Shown here piece by piece: positions 58,687 to 64,000 of a DNA stretch of 64,000 bases (positions are counted from its first letter, which is position 1; each line of letters begins with the position of its first letter). Under the pieces are notes generated by a model. That model worked only from the letters and a program-made list of their open reading frames with translations. It did not search any database and had not been told where the DNA came from. This DNA comes from Streptomyces sp. NBC_01451 (GTDB lineage Bacteria > Actinomycetota > Actinomycetes > Streptomycetales > Streptomycetaceae): NCBI RefSeq assembly GCF_036227485.1, contig NZ_CP109479.1:5332001-5396000 (forward strand), written 5' to 3'. The translations under genes and the position numbers were made by a program.

Positions 58687-59988
58687 GTGGTCACCTCACA
58701 GCTCCTGTGGGGGAAGTACATCCAGTACGTCCGGGATGGCGAGGGCGCCCTCCTCGACCCGGTCACGCTGGACAGTGTGTACCTCAACCGCGGGGAGGTC
58801 ACTGACCTCTCCGCGGTTCCCCCGACCGCGACCCACAAAGCTCTCGCCGAGCTCGGCTTCACACCTGACAGCCCTCGCGCTGATCAGCGTGAAGCACTCC
58901 ATAACCGGCTCCACCAACTCGACCTGAATCCCGTCCCTGTACGGATCAGCGGCTTACGTGTCGTCCTCACCGACGCCTGCAACATGAAGTGCAGCTACTG
59001 CTTCGTCGAGACCAACACCGGTAGTCCGGACATGACCGAGCAGGAAATCGCCGACGGCCTGACCTACCTCTTCGAGACGAACGCCGGTCGCGACGAGGTA
59101 GCCATCCAGTGGTTCGGCGGCGAACCGACGACCCGGTTCGACCTGATGCAGCACGGGGACACCCTCGCGGACTCTCTCGCCGCGCGGTACAACGTCAAAC
59201 GGGTCCGCCGAACAGTCGTCACCAACGGGGCCCGCATCACCGACGCCATGATCGAGCACTTCGCCCGGTACGAGTACGGCGTCGGGATCTCGATCGACGG
59301 ACCGCCCGCCATCAACGCCGAACATCGGCGGCTCCTGGGCGGGCAACCGGCCGACGACCGGATTCGGCGCAACGTCCGCCGACTCCTCGACGCAGGCGGC
59401 ATCCACGTGGGCTGCAACCTCACCCCCACACCCGCGAACATCGGCCGCCTGGCCGAAACCGTCACCTGGATCATCGACGATCTCGGGTTGAAGTTCATCT
59501 ACGCCAACACCCCGATACCCACCAGCGGACGCTGGACGGTCAAGGGCAAGGATCTGGCCAGGGAGCTGTACCAAGCACGCCTCGTCGCTCTCGGGCGGGG
59601 CGGGATGATGTTCTCCGTCCTCGACCGGGCATTCCAGGCCCTCGACCGGCGCCGCCCCATGCTCTTCGACCACATTCAGAGCGACCGGACCCTGAACGTT
59701 GCCCTGCTGCCCGGCAACCGAGTCAGCCTCTGCGACATCAACTTCACCGCACCCTCCTTCCTGCACACCCTCGACGAACTGCGTGCGGACCCGAACCTGC
59801 TGGGCGGCATCGCCAAGAACGTCGCCCCCATCCCTGAATGTGGCCAGTGCCCGGCTCTGGCGATCTGCGGGGGCCCCTCGCGCAACGAACAGCTCCTGAT
59901 TCGCGGAGACCGGCCGGACCCGCAGATGTGCGACTTCTACAAGAGCACCGTGGAGATCGCCGTATGGGACAGCACGGGGGTGCAGTGA
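58687..59988 (+). CDS. Radical SAM/SPASM enzyme
   Basis: A 433-residue protein with GTG 58687, 5 bp after the previous stop and no strong ribosome site of its own. The [4Fe-4S] SAM motif is CNMKCSYC (Cys98, 102, 105). A C-terminal SPASM-type set is Cys385, Cys388, Cys394 and Cys415 (PECGQCPALAICGG ... MCDFYKS), which would hold auxiliary clusters. SPASM enzymes commonly modify peptides. The glycine-rich WFGGEPTTRFDLM strand matches the family. Leu codon 90 is TTA (58954), suggesting bldA dependence. It overlaps the next gene by 4 bp. Confidence 0.9.
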   Translation: MVTSQLLWGKYIQYVRDGEGALLDPVTLDSVYLNRGEVTDLSAVPPTATHKALAELGFTPDSPRADQREALHNRLHQLDLNPVPVRISGLRVVLTDACNMKCSYCFVETNTGSPDMTEQEIADGLTYLFETNAGRDEVAIQWFGGEPTTRFDLMQHGDTLADSLAARYNVKRVRRTVVTNGARITDAMIEHFARYEYGVGISIDGPPAINAEHRRLLGGQPADDRIRRNVRRLLDAGGIHVGCNLTPTPANIGRLAETVTWIIDDLGLKFIYANTPIPTSGRWTVKGKDLARELYQARLVALGRGGMMFSVLDRAFQALDRRRPMLFDHIQSDRTLNVALLPGNRVSLCDINFTAPSFLHTLDELRADPNLLGGIAKNVAPIPECGQCPALAICGGPSRNEQLLIRGDRPDPQMCDFYKSTVEIAVWDSTGVQ

Positions 59989-60890
59989 ACACTGTCACCC
60001 GCCCCGAGCGCTCGTTCTCCCCAGCCCGGCAGCGGTTCCGCTCCGCTCTCATCAGCACCGCCGGCCACTGCAAGATCGCCTGCGGATTCTGCTTCCGAGC
60101 AGACCGGGCCCACGGCTTCCTCGACATCCCCACCTACACCCGGGCCCTCTCCCGACTGAAGGAGACGGGTGTCGAAGCGATCTGCCTGACCGGCGGCGAA
60201 CCCACCCACCACCCCCAACTCCGCCAGCTCGTACGGCTCGCCCACCAGTTCGGGATTCCCGTGTCGATCGTCACCTCGGCCCGAGACCCCGAGGATGTCG
60301 ACCGGTTGGCCGACAGTGCGCGCCTGCTCGCGAACGTCACCGTGTCCGCCGACTCGGCCGGTGCCATGGAACTCGGTCGCACCACCCGCTCCGTGGCGTC
60401 GGCGATCGCGACGCTCGATCAGGTCCACACGGCAGAGAGAGTTCTCCACCTCACGTACTGGAAGCTCACAGCCCAGGAGTGCCAGGACATCTACGAGCGC
60501 GTCGACAAGTCAGGAGTCCAGATCCAGCTCAGCCCGGTGGCGCTCGACGACACGGCACTACAGCGGGCCGGCTCCACCTTCTACGGCTACCTTGCCCAGC
60601 AGAGGGAGGACGCCGATCTCCTCGGCCGCTACTTTCGGCTCACTCCGCGGTTCCAGGAGCACCTCACCGCCCTGCGAGCCATGCAGTTGTACCCGTGGCG
60701 ACGACCCTTCTGCGCGTCCGCGACGCTGTACGTGTCTGCAAGCGGCGAGATCCGCCGCTGCCCGTACGGCAAAACGGGGGTGAGCGTGCGCGCGCCTCGC
60801 GCGGAGATCAGTCGCTTTCTCCGCACCGAACCGCAGGACCGGACCACCCCAGAGTGCGCGGCCATCTGCCGCGCCGACGACACCCCGTGA
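59985..60890 (+). CDS. Second radical SAM enzyme
   Basis: A 301-residue protein from GTG 59985 (overlap GTGA). The cluster motif is CKIACGFC (Cys29, 33, 36), followed by the SAM-binding GGEPTHHPQLRQL. Additional cysteines lie near the C-terminus (RRPFCAS, IRRCPYGK, PECAAIC), possibly ligands of an auxiliary cluster. It is more compact than the SPASM enzyme upstream and may act on the same substrate in a second step, or install or recycle a different modification. Confidence 0.87.
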   Translation: MNTVTRPERSFSPARQRFRSALISTAGHCKIACGFCFRADRAHGFLDIPTYTRALSRLKETGVEAICLTGGEPTHHPQLRQLVRLAHQFGIPVSIVTSARDPEDVDRLADSARLLANVTVSADSAGAMELGRTTRSVASAIATLDQVHTAERVLHLTYWKLTAQECQDIYERVDKSGVQIQLSPVALDDTALQRAGSTFYGYLAQQREDADLLGRYFRLTPRFQEHLTALRAMQLYPWRRPFCASATLYVSASGEIRRCPYGKTGVSVRAPRAEISRFLRTEPQDRTTPECAAICRADDTP

Positions 60891-60897
60891 GTGGACG

Positions 60898-61683
60898 ATG
60901 ACGACCCCAGTCACCACACCCGAAGAGTTCATCGAACGGTGGCGGACCCCTCCCAACAAGCGTGTCAGCGACACCCTCACCGCCACCGGCTTCAGCTTCC
61001 CGCCCGCCCTTGACGTCCTCGACGCCGTCCGACAGGACGAGGAAGTGCGCTTCACTATCCTCGGAGACGAGGACTGGTCCGTACGCATGGAACGTACCTC
61101 GGCCTTCCGCACAGCCCCGGTCGAAGAAGTGGCCACCTGGACGTTCCGCCTCGTCCACTTCAACCTCACCCGCTTCTACGACGGACTCCTCAGCGGATTC
61201 CAGGAGCAGGTCATGGTCCCCTGGCGTACCCAGTTGTCGAGCTGGGGGTTCACGTGGCAACGGTGCGCGCCGCTGCTGTTCATCTCCACGGGCGGTGCCT
61301 CGTCGACGTACCACAACGACAACTCGCACGGGCTCGTGTGGCAGGTCGAGGGCACGAAGACCTTCCACAGCTACAGGGACCCCGACCAGCACCTCACGGC
61401 CGAGGCCGCTGTGGTGGGCGAGACCACCGCAGAGGAACCGCCCGAACACGACCCGGCCGACCGCGAGTCCGTACGGATGGGGCCCGGTGACCGGCTGTGG
61501 AGCCACGCTCTGACCCCGCACTGGGTGGCCACCGAGTCCCCGCTCGCGATGAGCGTGACCCTCTCTCACGGCGGCCTGTGTCACCAAGGCCGCTTCGCGG
61601 ACCGTGAATTGGCACTCCGCGCCTACTGGGACCAGCACCCCGACGAGGCGTGGAAGCTCGATCTGCGTAACGTCCGCTACTGA
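60898..61683 (+). CDS. Cupin/JmjC-like oxygenase
   Basis: A 261-residue protein. The putative iron triad is His139-x-Asp141 in STYHNDNSHGLVWQVEG with His203 or His208 in WSHALTPHW. The fold resembles cupin_8 or JmjC 2-oxoglutarate oxygenases, which hydroxylate peptides or small molecules. ATG 60898 is 7 bp after the second radical-SAM stop. It is the last gene of the operon and is followed by a 20-bp terminator. Confidence 0.75.
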   Translation: MTTPVTTPEEFIERWRTPPNKRVSDTLTATGFSFPPALDVLDAVRQDEEVRFTILGDEDWSVRMERTSAFRTAPVEEVATWTFRLVHFNLTRFYDGLLSGFQEQVMVPWRTQLSSWGFTWQRCAPLLFISTGGASSTYHNDNSHGLVWQVEGTKTFHSYRDPDQHLTAEAAVVGETTAEEPPEHDPADRESVRMGPGDRLWSHALTPHWVATESPLAMSVTLSHGGLCHQGRFADRELALRAYWDQHPDEAWKLDLRNVRY

Positions 61684-61686
61684 CCG

Positions 61687-61730
61687 GGCCGGGGCCGCTG
61701 CACCCTTCAGAGGGTGCAGCGGCCCCGGCC
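61687..61730. terminator. Bidirectional terminator between the oxygenase gene and aspS
   Basis: A perfect 20-bp stem (ggccggggccgctgcaccct and its complement) with the 4-base loop tcag lies between two convergent genes. Confidence 0.95.
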
Positions 61731-61742
61731 CTTTGGCGGTGA

Positions 61743-63065
61743 CTACGGGGTGAGCCGGTTAGGACCACGGAACAGGAAGGTGGCCTCCCGGATCGACTCA
61801 AGGCCGAGCATCACCATCAGGACCCGCCCGAGTCCCATGCCCAGACCGCCGTGCGGCGGGCACCCGTACCGGAACGCGTTCAGGTAGTCCTGCAGCGACT
61901 CGGTGCCCATGCCCTTCTCCGCGGCCTGCTTCAGGAGCACGTCGTAGCGGTGCTCGCGCTGCGCTCCGGTCGTGACCTCCAGGCCCTTCCACAGCAGGTC
62001 GAAGCTAAGCGTCAGACCCGGGTCGTCCGCCGGCCGCATGTGGTAGAAGGGCCGGATGCTTGTCGGATAGTGGGTGATGAACGCCCACTCGTGGCCGGTC
62101 TGCTCTTTGATGTGCGCTGCGATCCCGCGCTCGCCCTCCGGGTCCAGGTCCTCCTTCACTCCCGCCGGGTCCCAGCCCTTGGACCGAAGGATCTCCTGTG
62201 TCTCAGCCATCGTGATCCGCGGGAACGGCATTGTCGGCACCGTGACCTCGACACCGAACGTCTCCTGGATCGCCTCACCGTGTGCGTCGGCGACCTTGGC
62301 GATGGCATGAGTAAGCATCTGCTCCTCGAATACCATCACGTCCTCGACCCCGTCGATCCACGCCAACTCCACGTCCACGCCAGTGAATTCGGTGGCGTGC
62401 CGGGAGGTGAACGACGGCTCGGCGCGGAAGACGGGCCCGATCTCGAAGACCTTGTCGATACCGGCCGAGATCGCCATCTGTTTGAAGAACTGAGGCGACT
62501 GCGCCAGGTAGGCGGAGCGGTCGAAGTAACCGAGCTTGAACACCTCGGCGCCGGACTCCGAGGCTGTGCCCATCAGCTTCGGGGTGTGCATCTCGGTGCA
62601 CCCCTGCCGATAGGCGTACTCGCGCATCCCTTGCTCGAAAGTGGTCTGCACAGCGAACAGGAGCTGCGCCTGGGGCCGACGTCGTACGTCCAGGAACCGC
62701 CAGTCCAGACGATGTTCGAGTCCGGTCTGGTCGTCGATGGGTAGTGGTGTCTCTGCCCGGTTCAGAACCTCGACTGCTTCCGGGAGGATCTCCAGGCCGG
62801 CGAGTTTCACGATCGGGTTGTCCACCACGCGCCCGGTGATCCGGACCGCGGACTCGGGTGTCAGCCCCTCCAGCGCGGCCTCGACCTCGTCGCCTTCGCC
62901 GCCGCGTTTGTGGGTTACCTGAACCATGCCGGTGTGGTCGCGCACCACGACGAATTGCATTTTGCGCTGCAGGCGGAGCGTGTTCACCCAGCCCGATACG
63001 GAAACGGTCTGTCCGACATGTTCTCGCAGGTCGGACACCAGTACACGGTTAGTCGTGTGGATCAT
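61743..63065 (-). CDS. aspS: Archaeal-type aspartyl-tRNA synthetase (aspS2-like)
   Basis: A 440-residue class II synthetase; ATG 63065 is preceded by ggaggg. An N-terminal OB fold binds the anticodon (DLREHVGQTVSVSGWVNTLR). Motif 2 is GPVFRAEPSFTSRHATEF and motif 3 ends GGLGMGLGRVLMVMLGLES. It lacks the GAD insertion of the usual ~590-residue bacterial AspRS, so it is of the short archaeal/eukaryotic type; a housekeeping AspRS should exist elsewhere. Motif 3 has Gly where Glu or Asp is common before the invariant Arg. Whether it discriminates tRNA-Asp from tRNA-Asn is unclear. It converges on the radical-SAM operon and is controlled by a T-box. Confidence 0.9.
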   Translation of the reverse strand: MIHTTNRVLVSDLREHVGQTVSVSGWVNTLRLQRKMQFVVVRDHTGMVQVTHKRGGEGDEVEAALEGLTPESAVRITGRVVDNPIVKLAGLEILPEAVEVLNRAETPLPIDDQTGLEHRLDWRFLDVRRRPQAQLLFAVQTTFEQGMREYAYRQGCTEMHTPKLMGTASESGAEVFKLGYFDRSAYLAQSPQFFKQMAISAGIDKVFEIGPVFRAEPSFTSRHATEFTGVDVELAWIDGVEDVMVFEEQMLTHAIAKVADAHGEAIQETFGVEVTVPTMPFPRITMAETQEILRSKGWDPAGVKEDLDPEGERGIAAHIKEQTGHEWAFITHYPTSIRPFYHMRPADDPGLTLSFDLLWKGLEVTTGAQREHRYDVLLKQAAEKGMGTESLQDYLNAFRYGCPPHGGLGMGLGRVLMVMLGLESIREATFLFRGPNRLTP

Positions 63066-63340
63066 CGCAGCCCTCCAAGGGGCGTCGTCATGATCCCTTG
63101 GGGGCGCGGACGAGAAGGGTACTCGCGGTGCCACCGCGCCTTTACCGCAGCTCAAAGAGCTACAGCCTCATTCATGCCCGATGACGGGGGCCAGCCGGCG
63201 GGGCATTAGGCCTTCCATGGACCGTTCCTCCCCGCGCTCAGGAGGGTCTTCACCTCGGGGCGCAAGGCCGCCTTCCCAGCTACCGGCGACTCTCTCTGCT
63301 CGCGTGATCCCGCAGCTACTTGTCTCCTTCAACGCATTGG
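63066..63340 (-). promoter_or_regulatory. Translational T-box riboswitch, Asp (GAC) specifier
   Basis: Read on the minus strand: the gagacaagtag stem I motif, distal agagagtcgccggtagctgg, and a specifier loop ggtgaaGAC with GAC at 63248-63246 (Asp). The T-box is ggtggcaccgcg at 63135-63124, whose TGGC pairs with the NCCA end of a tRNA with discriminator G, as in tRNA-Asp. Downstream, cccccaaggg can pair with ccccttggaggg, hiding the ribosome site ggaggg. So uncharged tRNA-Asp should free translation. A -10-like tatgct lies at about 63347-63352. Confidence 0.88.
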
Positions 63341-63700
63341 TGTTGAGCATAGCGGGGCAGGCGGGGATACGACAGCAAGATCACGCGAACGAGGCAGCCT
63401 GCCACCCAACCGGCCATCTTCTGGCACCTGTCCCGTCCCCTTTGCCGCGCCAGATCTGCCGGATCGACGTACAGCCGTGACAGGGGCCCCCACCGTCAGG
63501 GATCTTCACGAGCCGTCGCTCCACGCCGTCGTCACGGAAACAGTCCGGGCGTCCCTGACGAGTTGCTGGCCCTCGGCTGCATCCCTCTGACCAGGACGCC
63601 CCGCCCCCAGGGCCGCGACATGCCGGCCATCCAGCATGGCCACACGCCATCCTCGCCACAGGTCCCACCTTGCCAGCGGACCCGCAGACCTTTCCGCCAG

Positions 63701-63730
63701 GAAATTCATGGGAGATATCACGGGAGTGAT
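63701..63730 (-). promoter_or_regulatory. Shared element, copy C (weaker)
   Basis: Minus strand reads atcactcccgtgatatctcc followed by catgaatttc. The core ATCAC-N4-GTGAT is kept and the third half-site is ATCTC. It faces the aspS leader about 360 bp away and is also about 268 bp upstream of the gene starting at 63998. The rest of 63341-63997 has only unlikely ORFs. Confidence 0.5.
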
Positions 63731-63997
63731 TTTTGGTAGATGTAATCAAGCTCTACGCTGCGTTGGTCAGATCCTCGCACGGATTCGCCTCCTCCAAGGC
63801 GCAGAACGATCTCGAATGTGACGGCAATCTGCGCGACTCGGCATACACCATCCCTGGGTCTACGCCGATCCTGCTTTCGTAACAACGGGCCCACGCACGC
63901 ATGAATGATCGGCGAATGTGAACACCGGGAGCAAACTGTCGTCCCGACTTTCCACCACCGACCCTGCGCGAGCGACTCAGCGAAAGGAGCCCTCACG

Positions 63998-64000
63998 ATG
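63998..64000 (+). CDS. Start of a gene continuing past the window
   Basis: An ATG at the last three bases is preceded by aaaggag 8 bases upstream, a good ribosome site. Nothing more of the gene can be seen. Confidence 0.5.

Noticed and set aside
58325..60890. FxsB- or His-Xaa-Ser-type RiPP system
   Set aside because: The small protein has no FxS end or His-x-Ser repeats, although two radical-SAM enzymes are present.
63381..63996. Minus-strand ORFs at the end of the window
   Set aside because: They have no ribosome sites, are rich in Gly/Arg/Trp/Cys, and overlap the copy C element.

Overview
The window is a stretch of Streptomyces chromosome. Support comes from the very high third-position GC, frequent GTG/TTG starts, rare TTA (bldA-type) codons, and a block of genes (Tad pilus, DECH helicase, bldG, anti-sigma gene, hppA, methyltransferase, topA, tmk fusion, holB, tripeptidyl aminopeptidase) that I recall in this order in S. 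coelicolor.

Layout. 1-27 kb is conserved core. It holds a degenerate Fic-like protein, a HAD phosphatase, a complete Tad/Flp pilus operon (CpaE-like, TadA, TadB, TadC, Flp pilin, two TadE-like proteins), a convergent DEAH-type helicase, BldG with its anti-sigma partner, a K+-independent-type proton pyrophosphatase, a lipoprotein, a methyltransferase, topoisomerase I, a membrane/thymidylate-kinase fusion, DNA polymerase III delta-prime and a secreted peptidase. tRNA-Thr(CGT) closes this part. 27.5-40.4 kb, between tRNA-Thr and initiator tRNA-fMet, looks accessory. It has phage-style zinc-ribbon proteins, a large SNF2 ATPase with four N-terminal dsRBD-like repeats coupled to a SWIM zinc-finger protein, a probable ribbon-helix-helix protein, and an integrase / XRE / AlpA-like recombination module.

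40.7-45.7 kb is a minus-strand operon: two APH-fold kinases, a SAM methyltransferase, a 37-codon ORF and an ABC transporter. 45.8-51.9 kb is a conservon (histidine-kinase-like CvnA, roadblock CvnB, DUF742 CvnC, GTPase CvnD) with a CYP157-like and a CYP154-like P450, preceded by two small genes. 52-57.9 kb is regulatory: two XRE regulators with N-terminal zinc ribbons, a third XRE regulator with a repeat domain, an APH-fold protein, a DUF218 protein and a HATPase protein.

58.3-63.3 kb is the most interesting part. A small unknown protein, a SPASM radical-SAM enzyme, a second radical-SAM enzyme and a cupin/JmjC-like oxygenase form one operon. It converges on an archaeal-type aspartyl-tRNA synthetase gene whose leader is a T-box riboswitch with an Asp (GAC) specifier, a TGGC T-box matching the tRNA-Asp discriminator base, and a hairpin that would hide the ribosome-binding site. 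A 32-bp element built on ATCAC-N4-GTGAT-ATCAC lies about 107 bp before the first gene of both the radical-SAM operon and the conservon operon, and a weaker copy lies upstream of the AspRS leader. This suggests one regulon, perhaps controlled by the zinc-ribbon XRE proteins. My inference is a bldA-influenced peptide or amino-acid-derived natural-product system with an Asp-linked supply or immunity function. The dsRBD-SNF2-SWIM pair is a separate candidate for an undescribed nucleic-acid-directed system.
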